From NCBI GenBank assembly GCA_017962165.1, contig JAGCVW010000014.1:1-64000 (forward strand): a DNA stretch of 64,000 nucleotides, written 5' to 3'. Positions 41,562 to 50,778 of this stretch are shown in pieces. This stretch comes from Bacteroidales bacterium. Lineage in GTDB: Bacteria > Bacteroidota > Bacteroidia > Bacteroidales > UBA932. The notes beneath the pieces were generated by a model. The model was given only the letters and a program-made list of their open reading frames with translations. It was not told the origin of the DNA and searched no databases. How positions within the stretch are numbered: position 1 is the stretch's first letter; each line of letters starts with the position of its first letter. The position numbers and the translations under genes were made by a program.

Positions 41562-43066
41562 CAAAAGATATGAAACGAAGAACGATTTGCCTGATATGCG
41601 CGGCTCTCGCCTTCGTGTCCTGCGGCAAGGATAAGAAGGTGGAGGACCGTGGTCTCAGGAATGACGCCATCTACTTCGCGCCCAAGGAGGCTGAGACCAC
41701 CAAGGCGATGATGGACGATGACGACTTGAAGACCCAGGGCAACAAGCTCCGCGTCTTCGACGTGCTGACCGGTTTTACCGGCCAGGTGTCGTGGATGGGC
41801 GAGAACAACCCGTACTACATCAACGACGAGATCGTCTACAACGGCAATCCCGTCTGGGACTATGTCTCCGGCAGAAAGTATCCCTGGACCACGGACGGTT
41901 CACACCTGTTCTACGGCTGGCTCAGTTACGACACCACGCTGGGAATGACGGATGCTCAGTTCTTCGGCAATTCGTATTCCTACGACGAGGCAAGCCAGGT
42001 TCTTTCCATCCCCGTCAAGGAGATGAACGCTTCGACCACTCAGTTCGACTTCATGTATTCCGATGTCTACTACGCGGATGCCGCAGATCACGTAGCAGGA
42101 CAGTCGGTGAATCTCGAACTGAAACATCTTTTCACCGCTCTTAACCTGACGGTCAAGAACACATCAGGAAATGTAGTATACTTAAAGAGGGTGACCCTTT
42201 CGGGAATGAAGAACCGCAGAAGTGCGGAGATTGCGTTTACCCAGCATACCCCGACAGTCACTACCGATAATCTTGCTTCCACTGACGTGGTTCTCTTCGA
42301 GTCCGAAGATGAGGATGGTGATGTCTTTGAGAACTCGTCACTGGAGAAGGCTCTCACGGACTTCCTGATGATGTGGCCGCACACTTATAACGAACTTGTC
42401 GGCGGAACGCTGGTCGTCGAATACAAGTTTTTGATCAACGATCAACTTTCCGACCTTCTGACAGCGAATATCATCCTCAGCAACCAGAACTTGTTCCTGG
42501 TGGATTCCAGCACCAAGTTGGGTATGGATGCCGGCAAGAAATACACCTTCCAGCTTCAGTTCAAGAAGAGTACTATCGACATCTATGCCTACGTTTCTCC
42601 TTGGGATTATGAAGAGTTTGACTGGGAATACAGCAAGCACTCGATAGCTGCCCGAGGCGGAGCCGGCTTAAAGGACGGCGTGCTCGTTTTTTACCACGGC
42701 ACGGGCCCGGAAGCTGTTGGACCCACGGCAGATGAATGGTCGGCAAAGACCATGCGTTTTGCCACCCGAAACGAGGTGATTACCGGACGCTTCTATGTGG
42801 AATCGCCGACCGAAGGACGCTGGAAGATAGCCACATCGCCCCAATCGGCGGCGCAGTACTTTATTGTTACTCCCACTTCGGGAGACATCGATGCTTACAC
42901 CTACGACGGAATGTGCGAGTTCACCGTAAGCGTGAACCCCAACCTCAATCCGTCCACAAAGCAGACCCTCTATTTCAGCGTCAGCATATTCTTCAACGGA
43001 GAGTGGCACGACGCGAACTCCGAATTCAACCGTAAGAACCTCAAACTCGAACTCGATGCGAACTAA
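41558..43066 (+). CDS. Fimbrillin-family lipoprotein with extra C-terminal domain (pilus subunit 6)
   Basis: 502 residues from the ATG at 41558, which overlaps the previous stop; an ATG at 41570 would shorten it by four residues and is also possible. Lipobox LAFVSC. AIYFAPKEAETTKAMMDDDD carries the TTKA motif. The fimbrillin part (about 35-360) has RVFDVLTGF, KYPWTTDGSHLFYGWLSYDT and LELKHLFTALNLTVKNTSGN. Residues about 365-502 form a second, Ig-like domain (GRFYVESPTEGRWKIATSPQ, YFIVTPTSGDIDAYTYDGMC). This resembles a tip-proximal subunit with an added binding or adaptor domain. It overlaps the next gene by 11 bases. Confidence 0.82.
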   Translation: MTKDMKRRTICLICAALAFVSCGKDKKVEDRGLRNDAIYFAPKEAETTKAMMDDDDLKTQGNKLRVFDVLTGFTGQVSWMGENNPYYINDEIVYNGNPVWDYVSGRKYPWTTDGSHLFYGWLSYDTTLGMTDAQFFGNSYSYDEASQVLSIPVKEMNASTTQFDFMYSDVYYADAADHVAGQSVNLELKHLFTALNLTVKNTSGNVVYLKRVTLSGMKNRRSAEIAFTQHTPTVTTDNLASTDVVLFESEDEDGDVFENSSLEKALTDFLMMWPHTYNELVGGTLVVEYKFLINDQLSDLLTANIILSNQNLFLVDSSTKLGMDAGKKYTFQLQFKKSTIDIYAYVSPWDYEEFDWEYSKHSIAARGGAGLKDGVLVFYHGTGPEAVGPTADEWSAKTMRFATRNEVITGRFYVESPTEGRWKIATSPQSAAQYFIVTPTSGDIDAYTYDGMCEFTVSVNPNLNPSTKQTLYFSVSIFFNGEWHDANSEFNRKNLKLELDAN

Positions 43067-45680
43067 CAGACTTACTATATTATTATATGGTGCACTGTTC
43101 CTTGCAGCGCTCAGTTCTTGCGTAAAGGAGCAGCCTTTCTCTGCGCGGCAGAAGGAGGGGATAGTGCTGGAACTATTTGTCGAGGGTAGTGAGACCAAAG
43201 CGACGACATTCAGGGACGGGGTAGACGATCTTAACGAGAACGTACTGGCCAATACGGTCGACGTGTTCCTCTATGACGAGACCACCCTCGAGATCATGAA
43301 GGAAGCGATTGTGGCGATCCGTTCCGGTAATCTTGTCCAACTTCCGACCAACCCTAACGATATCGAGGCCATTTTCGGTACGCTCGGTATGGGCGCGACT
43401 TGCGGTCTTTTCGTGGTTGCCAATTTCGACGGAACCTACCTCGGTTCGGCAGGCAGTAGGACCATAACCCAGGTCAAGAATTCATTCCTGGCGGCCCCGA
43501 ACTGGGAGACCCTGCCGAGGACGAGCTTCGTTATGACTGCGGAGCAGCAGGTGAGTCTGCGTAATGCCCAGGGTTCCACCCCTATCTACGAGAGCGTGTA
43601 TCTTTCGAGAGTCGCCGCGAAGGTAACATTCGACGTCACCGTTGCAACCACAGCGGGAGGTGAAGATGAAGAAGGCGGTGAATCTAATCCCACCTGGACG
43701 GCACAGACCGACGGTATGTCGGTCTACCTGGTTTACGCTATGCGCAAGGCCACCCTTGGAGCCGAGCCGGTGAACATGCCGGCATCGGCAAGCGTCGCCT
43801 ATGAGGAAGGTGGCGGGACAATAGTCTATGACCATTATGTGGACAAAGTCCTCTATGATACGGGCACGACCAAACAGCGTCCGCGCGGTAATACGACTTT
43901 GGATGCTCCCGTGTATTCGACTACGTATCAGGGGCAGCAGAGGCCATTCTACACCTATCCCATGCAGTGGGAGACCGGTTCTGCGATGGAACCCTACATG
44001 AAACTAATCATTCCATGGCAGTACAACGGTACCACACGTAAGTATTACTACAAAATCCCGTTCCACGGCAATGCGCTGGAGCGCAACCACTGGTATCACA
44101 TCTCCATCGACGTGCAGATACTCGGTACCGAACAGGCCGATCCGCCGGAGGTGGGTATTACTTACTCCATTGCTGACTGGAGGGGAACGATCGATGCTAC
44201 TGAGGCCGGTGATTACACCAGTCAGACTTCCATGCCGGCAACGGTCATTACGGCCCGTTATCTTAATATCCCGACTACTGAGTATGTCCTCTACAACGAG
44301 GATGACCTCATCATACCGATACAGAGCAGTCACGATCTGGAGATAGTCGGTTTCACAGTCAGTTCCGATGCATATCAGGCATCACATCAGGTGGATGCAA
44401 ACTATGTGGGCGATAATCCGAGGATCTACAACCCGTACACGTCTACATTGAACTCTTCGAATGTGATCGCAGTGCGCCCTAATTTCAGTGCCACAACCAC
44501 TACCACTGTCCCGCACTCTTTCTCGCCGTCCACGGTAGCAGATTCAGACGGTTGGCTGTTGAAAATAGACGGACGAGATTCCATCACGTTCAGACATCCG
44601 CTGAACCGTGATCTTTCATCCAGCAGTTACGATGTGGCCCCTTATACCATAAGGTTCCGCGTGCGTCACGAGAATGATGAAACAGGTTATTTCTGTGATA
44701 TTACCATTGAGCAGAGACCGTCCATTATCATTCGTCCGCAAGCCAACAGCGGAGGTAATACCTACTACGGATATGCGTTTGTGAACGGGGCGCAGAACAA
44801 TGCATCCACATACGGGGACAACTGGACAAGGACTCAAACCGGAGGCAGTTGGTATAATCCTACTTATTCCTATGGCTCTGAAGACGGAAGTTGGACGGGG
44901 TATCCCCGTTATGAATCGGGTGGATCAGCGACAACCTGGAACAGTTGGGACTATTACCTGGGGAGCGCTCCCAGCACGGTTTCCGAATCGAACAGTAATG
45001 CCAATACAAATATGTATGTCATCGAAACCACGGTTCTTCCTACCTCCGGTGATATTGCAAATTATGTGTTGGGTGATCCTCGTGTGAAAACGATTGATAA
45101 TCTTCCCGGGACGACAAGTACGGAATGGAGTCAGGAAAAACCTGCAGTGGGGGGCGGTACCAGAAGAATTATGTATTATTATCCGGCAGGCGGAGTTGAA
45201 TATGACAACTTCATCGCGCCGAAACTTCGTGTGGCATCTTCATATGGAGCCACCTATCTGGTCACCTTTGAAAATGCGAGACGTCGCTGCGCCGCATATC
45301 AGGAAGACGGTTATCCGGCAGGACGCTGGCGCCTGCCCACGGTGGCAGAAATTAAGTATATCGCACTTCTGAACACGGACGGGAAGATTTTCCGACTCCT
45401 GGGCTCACAGGAGAAGGGCAGTTCTCCATACACGTCGGATTATTGGTGTAACAGCGGCTTTATGACCGTCTATGACGGTGAGAATAAAGATTGGTCGTCC
45501 AATGGCAATCGAATTCCTTCTCCGGTTCAAGGAACCAGTTACACATCTTCGGACACCAAGTACATTCGTTGTGTCTACGATGAATGGTATTGGGAAGATA
45601 CAACGTACGCCACATTGGAAGGCAAAGGAACATTCACATGGGGAGATCAGGACAGGAGCGCTGTCAGGATAGCAGAATAA
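43056..45680 (+). CDS. Large fimbrillin-type tip/adhesin lipoprotein with Fib_succ_major-like C-terminus
   Basis: 874 residues. Lipobox AALSSC (Cys22). The N-terminal half follows Mfa1-like major subunits: LELFVEGSETKATTFRDGVD, NTVDVFLYDETTLEIM, VVANFDGTYLG, YLSRVAAKVTFDVTVA, WQYNGTTRKYYYKIPFHGNA, RNHWYHISIDVQILG, YSIADWRG. The middle has two Ig-like strand sets ending IRFRVRHENDETGYFCDITI. The C-terminal module (about 740-850: NARRRCAAYQEDGYPAGRWR, LPTVAEIKYIALLN, YWCNSGF, YIRCVYDEWYW) resembles the Fib_succ_major/DUF1566 fold related to C-type-lectin-like domains. It is therefore probably a tip adhesin. It overlaps subunit 6 by 11 bases. Confidence 0.78.
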   Translation: MRTNRLTILLYGALFLAALSSCVKEQPFSARQKEGIVLELFVEGSETKATTFRDGVDDLNENVLANTVDVFLYDETTLEIMKEAIVAIRSGNLVQLPTNPNDIEAIFGTLGMGATCGLFVVANFDGTYLGSAGSRTITQVKNSFLAAPNWETLPRTSFVMTAEQQVSLRNAQGSTPIYESVYLSRVAAKVTFDVTVATTAGGEDEEGGESNPTWTAQTDGMSVYLVYAMRKATLGAEPVNMPASASVAYEEGGGTIVYDHYVDKVLYDTGTTKQRPRGNTTLDAPVYSTTYQGQQRPFYTYPMQWETGSAMEPYMKLIIPWQYNGTTRKYYYKIPFHGNALERNHWYHISIDVQILGTEQADPPEVGITYSIADWRGTIDATEAGDYTSQTSMPATVITARYLNIPTTEYVLYNEDDLIIPIQSSHDLEIVGFTVSSDAYQASHQVDANYVGDNPRIYNPYTSTLNSSNVIAVRPNFSATTTTTVPHSFSPSTVADSDGWLLKIDGRDSITFRHPLNRDLSSSSYDVAPYTIRFRVRHENDETGYFCDITIEQRPSIIIRPQANSGGNTYYGYAFVNGAQNNASTYGDNWTRTQTGGSWYNPTYSYGSEDGSWTGYPRYESGGSATTWNSWDYYLGSAPSTVSESNSNANTNMYVIETTVLPTSGDIANYVLGDPRVKTIDNLPGTTSTEWSQEKPAVGGGTRRIMYYYPAGGVEYDNFIAPKLRVASSYGATYLVTFENARRRCAAYQEDGYPAGRWRLPTVAEIKYIALLNTDGKIFRLLGSQEKGSSPYTSDYWCNSGFMTVYDGENKDWSSNGNRIPSPVQGTSYTSSDTKYIRCVYDEWYWEDTTYATLEGKGTFTWGDQDRSAVRIAE

Positions 45681-45685
45681 GTATT

Positions 45686-48600
45686 ATGATGAAAAGAATA
45701 GGCTACTTTTTATTTGCCGCGCTGCTGGCAGGTTGCACCTTGCTGGAAGAGCCTGGGATGATGCCATCCTATGCTCCGGAAGGGGAGCGCGTGCGGATAG
45801 ATTTCAAGGTGGCGGTGCCTGACGGAGGCCCCGAGACCAAGGCAATGGGGTTGAACCCAACGATTGATCCGGACGGCTTTTATGTGGCCGTGTTCGGAGG
45901 AAGTGGTTACTTCAACGAATGGGTGAAGGCTACTGTCGTGTCCGCAACTGCAAACTACGACGGTACCGGCAACACAGTCTATTCTTTGTCGGCTACACTT
46001 TCCGTCAGTGACAGCCGTCTGCGTGTGCATTTCATCGCCAACTGCCCCACGGCGGTCCGCAATAATCCTCCTATCTCCGGTAGCCAGGACACGGAGGAAA
46101 ACGTTATGAGCAAGATCCGATCGCAGAAATCGGATAGTTATAACGACGGATATTGGCAGAAAATAATCCTCCCTAATGGAATCAAGGCGCATAAAAACAA
46201 TAATAATGTCTATGTCGCCACTGCCGCCACAATGGCGCAGTTCCATGAACCTATCGTGCTCGTCCGCAATTTCGCACGAGTCTATCTGAGAAATATTACC
46301 CCTATGGTCGGTAACCAGGGTGTGAACGAGCATCAGCTCGTCACGATAAAATCCTTCGGTATTGCTTACGCTCCTTCCGAAGGCGTCATCGCCCCCATCC
46401 TTTCTGCTCCCTACTCATCAAATTCTGAAGGTAAGCCGATTTATGTGGCGGACGACGACGACGACACTCCTGTCTATTACGAGAATTTCTTCATGAACTA
46501 CCATCGTTATCCGATCACTTCGAATAACGCATCCGACACTCTCCTTACCGCTGCGCCATTCAACTACCAGGGCTACTCTCCTTCGGATCAGGCATATGTG
46601 TACTATCCTTCCAGTGATGATAAAAGCGTACCTGATGAGAGTGATATGATACCGTGGGACAACGAGCATCCGGAAAACAACATCCTCTTTGTCTACGAGA
46701 GAACCATGCCGACAGCAGCACGCCGCGCGACGAGGATCATCATCAAGGCCGAACGACGGGACCAGAATAGTCTGGCCCCCGGCGATGAGTTCAGCGAAGG
46801 CGATAAATTCTATGCCCTGGACATCGTGAACCCGTCCGGAGTCGCTGTGCCTCTTCTGCGCAACCAGACCTACACCGTCCTCTTGAGAAATATCGAGGCA
46901 GGCTCTGGAGAGAGTGATGTCTCGAAGGCATCGAAGGCGTCATCTGCCACCGTGACCGGTGACCCCAATTTCCAGAACCTTATCAACATTTCCGACGGTA
47001 AGTCCAGCATCGGTACTTCTTATACTGAGAAATTCTATGTCCAACCTCAGCTGGACTCGGTGATGTTCAGGTACATCCCTACCAATATCAATGAGACAGT
47101 TGGCGAGGTGGAGTATGTGGCCAATAAGGAATACCTGGACCTTGTGAGTATCAGTATCGGTTCGGTCGACACGGACACGGGTATTTTCACCGAGGAGACT
47201 CCTGAAGGGACGACGGCTCCCGCATTTGCGGTGGAAAGCGGAGCGTTCAAGGTGTGGATCAGTAAAGACAACTCGAACAAGGTTATCCCTTATGTCCGTT
47301 CCAACAATAAATGGGTGCCTGCGACCAGCGCACAGTTGGCGGATCTCAGCATAGAGAAGTGGGGAATGGTGAAGTTCCAGCTCAACGAGTCCTATAAGGA
47401 TTCAGAGGATTATTTCACCGAGGAACGAACCCAGACCATTCATATTACAGGTTTTTTCAATGACAGGGAAATGAGCCGTAATGTCATTATCAAGACTTCT
47501 CCCCGCCAGACTATGAGCGTCACCTGCCAGCAGAAATTTGTAATGGAACTGGCGGGAGAAACGGAGGTGGTCAGAATCAGGATCCCGAGCGGTCTGTCCC
47601 GTTCCGTGTTCCCTTTGGAATTCCTGATCGAGCCGGACGGGTATAGCCTTACTCCTGACGGTGATGCCCTGCCTGTTGCGAGCGGCCCTTCCATCGCTCC
47701 GGACAACGACGGCCCGTCTTACTATTTCGTGAAGACTCTCACACAGGCTGACTACGACGCGTTACCTAACATCAAGATAGGTACTACCTACTGGAAGGAA
47801 TTCGACTGCCGCTTCAAGACGACCCTGGCGCAGAATGCCTGCACAGTCTATGTCTACAACCGTTACTTCAACGACGCGAATGCCTGCGACGACTTCTCGA
47901 ACTTCTCCAGGAGGCTGTTCACCGCCGCGTCGTCCAATAACACGACCCTGAGCCTTCCCAATACTATTTACCGCCACGGAAAGTTCAATTTCTCGTTCGA
48001 GATGGACTATGCGCATAATGGCGCCACGGAGGTTTGGTGGGATCCGAATAACACGCTGGGAGTCAGTTCGAGCGTAGAAGAAGCAACGGAAAAAGGCTTG
48101 TCCACTTCCAACCGTGTCTACCCTCCGATTATGACGGTCGAGCTGCAGGGCTTCACTCCCCAGTACAATGCGGACCTTACTCCTGTTACTCCGGGCCTTG
48201 TCCACAAATCCGGAAACAAATATCTGTATTATGTAGGAACCGGGGATCCTACCGGCTATGGCACTGTGACTCTGGCCCTGACTGCCTCAGGCGCTATCGG
48301 TTCCAACGGCACGGTAACTCTCTCCACAGAGAATATCGAGGATAATCCTAATCTGTATGCGCCAAATTCCGTTTCGCATGGAATTATCGGTGCGTCGTTC
48401 TCCAGTCTGCGCTTCGGCCAGAGCGATAATTATACTCTTGATCTTGGCCTGAATAAACCTGTTACATTCCGGTTCGCTTACACAGAAGGTATGGTCGAGC
48501 CAATCACCGTCCGACTTGAAGGTTTGGCTCTTAATGGAAACGGGGATAATAATCTCCTTATGTCAGCAAACGGTGATGGAACCTACACCTTCACTCCGGT

Positions 48601-49462
48601 CAATACTAATAATTTGACTTACTATCTCAGTCTTAAGTCTACCACCCGTTTCTCGCCTTGTACTGTGACCCTCAGTTCCGAGGACTATAACGAAGCATCC
48701 AAGACTGCAAACCGTCCGACCAGCTTCGTGCTGACCAGCGGTTCCAGCCTGGTGGCTTCTGTCGGAAGGCCTAATGCTCAGGATACTTATGTCAACGCAT
48801 ACTACACCGACAATTACAATGATTCCTATGTGGTCAGTGGACGTAATGCAAATAACAACAGGACTTACCGGACGAGATTTACTACCAGTAATCTCTATTC
48901 AAGCCGTGACGACGTCACGATTGATCTCAGTAAGTACGGAGACGCTGTTGAAGACGGCATAGTCTACTTCTACTATAGCGCGGCCGATAAGAACGGTTAT
49001 AACGGAGCGCACTATGCTGAAGCCTCCCTTGCCGACCTGTTTGACGCGGTGGATGCGGGCAATCGCTATACCCTCAATTTCCATCCTATAGGAATTGCAA
49101 CGAACAATTCATACTATTCTAATTCGAACCGTTCGCGTACGGTTGAAGGAGTTACCGTGGCATTCTCCAACCCTAACAATTTCAACGGTGGATATGTGAG
49201 GATGGCTGACAACTCGAATTTGACGATAACAGCTCCTTCGGGATATCATTTCACCAGCATTACCATCAATTACTCTGGCACTAACTATCGTCCCGAGACT
49301 GTCACCGTCACGACTGGTGGAGGTACGTATTCCGGCACTAATCCTGGTACCTGGACTCCTGCGAACAACTCTACGTCCAATGTGGTACTGACCATGCGTA
49401 AGCGCAGCAGTTACAACCTGCAGGTCGCTTCTGTGGTCGTGGAAATCGAGCCGAATCAGTAA
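45686..49462 (+). CDS. Giant pilus-locus adhesin-like lipoprotein (possibly DUF4906-type)
   Basis: 1258 residues from the ATG at 45686 (an upstream in-frame ATG lies within the previous gene). Lipobox ALLAGC. The mature start VRIDFKVAVPDGGPETKAMG has the ETKA motif of the locus. Further on are a Mfa-like domain (FYVAVFGGSGYFNEWVKATV, VLVRNFARVYLRNITPMVGN, LLRNQTYTVLLRNIEAGSGE), several beta-sandwich regions rich in Ser/Thr/Asn, and a C-terminal domain (FNGGYVRMADNSNLTITAPS, GYHFTSITINYSG, VVLTMRKRSSYNLQVASVVV). Its size and last position in the pilus operon fit a tip adhesin; DUF4906 is my best family guess but is not certain. The stop overlaps the next start by one base (TAATG). Confidence 0.72.
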   Translation: MMKRIGYFLFAALLAGCTLLEEPGMMPSYAPEGERVRIDFKVAVPDGGPETKAMGLNPTIDPDGFYVAVFGGSGYFNEWVKATVVSATANYDGTGNTVYSLSATLSVSDSRLRVHFIANCPTAVRNNPPISGSQDTEENVMSKIRSQKSDSYNDGYWQKIILPNGIKAHKNNNNVYVATAATMAQFHEPIVLVRNFARVYLRNITPMVGNQGVNEHQLVTIKSFGIAYAPSEGVIAPILSAPYSSNSEGKPIYVADDDDDTPVYYENFFMNYHRYPITSNNASDTLLTAAPFNYQGYSPSDQAYVYYPSSDDKSVPDESDMIPWDNEHPENNILFVYERTMPTAARRATRIIIKAERRDQNSLAPGDEFSEGDKFYALDIVNPSGVAVPLLRNQTYTVLLRNIEAGSGESDVSKASKASSATVTGDPNFQNLINISDGKSSIGTSYTEKFYVQPQLDSVMFRYIPTNINETVGEVEYVANKEYLDLVSISIGSVDTDTGIFTEETPEGTTAPAFAVESGAFKVWISKDNSNKVIPYVRSNNKWVPATSAQLADLSIEKWGMVKFQLNESYKDSEDYFTEERTQTIHITGFFNDREMSRNVIIKTSPRQTMSVTCQQKFVMELAGETEVVRIRIPSGLSRSVFPLEFLIEPDGYSLTPDGDALPVASGPSIAPDNDGPSYYFVKTLTQADYDALPNIKIGTTYWKEFDCRFKTTLAQNACTVYVYNRYFNDANACDDFSNFSRRLFTAASSNNTTLSLPNTIYRHGKFNFSFEMDYAHNGATEVWWDPNNTLGVSSSVEEATEKGLSTSNRVYPPIMTVELQGFTPQYNADLTPVTPGLVHKSGNKYLYYVGTGDPTGYGTVTLALTASGAIGSNGTVTLSTENIEDNPNLYAPNSVSHGIIGASFSSLRFGQSDNYTLDLGLNKPVTFRFAYTEGMVEPITVRLEGLALNGNGDNNLLMSANGDGTYTFTPVNTNNLTYYLSLKSTTRFSPCTVTLSSEDYNEASKTANRPTSFVLTSGSSLVASVGRPNAQDTYVNAYYTDNYNDSYVVSGRNANNNRTYRTRFTTSNLYSSRDDVTIDLSKYGDAVEDGIVYFYYSAADKNGYNGAHYAEASLADLFDAVDAGNRYTLNFHPIGIATNNSYYSNSNRSRTVEGVTVAFSNPNNFNGGYVRMADNSNLTITAPSGYHFTSITINYSGTNYRPETVTVTTGGGTYSGTNPGTWTPANNSTSNVVLTMRKRSSYNLQVASVVVEIEPNQ

Positions 49463-50493
49463 TGAGAGCCCGAATACCCATTCTCGCTTTGCTCGCGCTC
49501 CTGCTTGTGGCAGGGTGCGGGCCGCGGGGAGGGAGGGTGCCGCCGACGGTGGCGGAGCCCTCTTTGCCGGCGGTGTTACCCGCCCCGCCGGACACGGTTA
49601 CGGTGCGTATCATCGGCGATGTCATGATGCATCAGGGCCAGATTGACATCGCGCGCGGGCGCGCGGGCGCGAGCGCGGGTACATTTAATTATACACCCTT
49701 CCTGGATTCCATCGCGCCAGACCTGCGCGCTGCCGACCTTGCGATAGCCGGAATGGAATTCACCCTGGCGGGTGAGCCCTACACCGGCTATCCGGCCTTC
49801 AGCGCGCCGGACTCTTATGCCGACTACATCGCCGATTGCGGAATCGATGTCTTCCTCTGCGCCAACAACCACATCCTCGACAGAAAGCTCCCCGGCCTGA
49901 AGCGTACGCTCCGGGTGCTAGACACCCTCGAAGCCCACGGCCGCATACGCTACACCGGTATCGCCGCACTTGGGGATACGGCCCGTAACCCCCTGCTGCT
50001 CAGGGTGAAAGACCAGGCCATCGCAATCATCAATTTCACCTACGGGACCAATGTCTACCCGGAGCTCGACCACTATAAGATCCTCTTCCAGCGCAGCGAC
50101 GAAATCCTCCCTCTTTTCGCCCGTGCCCGCGAGCTCGGCGCCGATTTCGTCATCGCTTGTCCCCACTGGGGCGAAGAGTATGTCCTGACCCATAATGCCC
50201 TGCAGGAAGAGTGGGCGCAACAGATGGCTGCCGCCGGCGCGGACGCCATCATCGGCGCCCACCCCCACGTCGTCCAGGACACCGCTAACATTACAGCCCC
50301 CGACGGTCGCATTGTCCCCGTCTACTACTCAATCGGTAACGCAGTCTCCAACATGTCCGCCCCGCACACGCAGGACGAACTTATGGTCACGCTCCGCATC
50401 TCCGACGGAAAACTTGTGGACATCACCCACGCCCCCCTCCACTGCTACCTCCCCGGCCAGCTCACCCCCAGCTACACTACCGTAAAGAAATAA
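49462..50493 (+). CDS. CapA-family (PGA_cap) metallophosphatase-like lipoprotein
   Basis: 343 residues. Lipobox ALLLVAGC (Cys19), so exported and lipid-anchored. The domain is recognised by VTVRIIGDVMMHQGQIDIAR, LAIAGMEFTLAGEP, FLCANNHILDRKLPGLKRTL, IACPHWGEEYVLTHNALQEE and DAIIGAHPHVVQD, the metal-binding set of the CapA/YwtB family. In Bacillus, family members take part in poly-gamma-glutamate capsule formation; in Bacteroidales the role is unknown. It starts at the last base of the giant adhesin gene, so it is probably co-transcribed with the pilus genes, although it may act independently. A GC-only stretch (about 49650-49678) encodes ARGRAGASAG. Confidence 0.87.
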   Translation: MRARIPILALLALLLVAGCGPRGGRVPPTVAEPSLPAVLPAPPDTVTVRIIGDVMMHQGQIDIARGRAGASAGTFNYTPFLDSIAPDLRAADLAIAGMEFTLAGEPYTGYPAFSAPDSYADYIADCGIDVFLCANNHILDRKLPGLKRTLRVLDTLEAHGRIRYTGIAALGDTARNPLLLRVKDQAIAIINFTYGTNVYPELDHYKILFQRSDEILPLFARARELGADFVIACPHWGEEYVLTHNALQEEWAQQMAAAGADAIIGAHPHVVQDTANITAPDGRIVPVYYSIGNAVSNMSAPHTQDELMVTLRISDGKLVDITHAPLHCYLPGQLTPSYTTVKK

Positions 50494-50497
50494 TCTT

Positions 50498-50607
50498 GGC
50501 AGAACAGACTGCACCCCGGAGACCGCTATCGCTCGTATGACGCTGCGCGTCTGTGAGCGACCCTAGTCCGGGCAAAAAGCGGCTCCGGGGTGCAGTCTGC
50601 TTCTGCC
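50498..50607. repeat. Inverted-repeat element 1 (24-base arms, nested hairpins)
   Basis: The arms at 50498-50521 and 50583-50607 match over 24 bases with a single one-base gap; the core is CAGACTGCACCCCGGAG and its complement. Inside is a second structure, GCTC..GACGC..GCGTC..GAGC. This could be a MITE-like element, an RNA gene or an elaborate terminator between the convergent CapA and ThrE genes. It begins 4 bases after the CapA stop. Confidence 0.75.
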
Positions 50608-50626
50608 GTATTGGTGTCATCGCGTC

Positions 50627-50778
50627 GGCTGGCAGCCACTGGCGGACGTGTCCACCCCCGGACACGGGAAGGGGGAGGGGCCCGTTGGATACGAGTTCTG
50701 CGAAGCAGGGCGAAGAAGACAATGGGAGGGGCCGGAAGGAGCCGAAGGCGACTGGAGTTCCGCCAGGGGCTGCTAGCC
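50627..50778. repeat. Inverted-repeat element 2 (20-base arms, G-rich interior)
   Basis: The arm GGCTGGCAGCCACTGGCGGA (50627-50646) matches the complement of 50759-50778 at 18 of 20 positions. Inside are CGTGTCC/GGACACG (50647-50653 with 50660-50666), G-runs, and a GTTCTGCGAAGCAGGGC hairpin framed by CCCGTTG...CAATGGG. The right arm runs into the last codons of the ThrE-like gene. The inner hairpin resembles the insertion inside hutU. Confidence 0.7.

Noticed and set aside
49650..49680. GC-only stretch in the CapA-like gene as a phase-variable repeat
   Set aside because: The units are irregular and in frame, lying in a plausible loop after the metal-binding Asp; there is no clear slippage unit.
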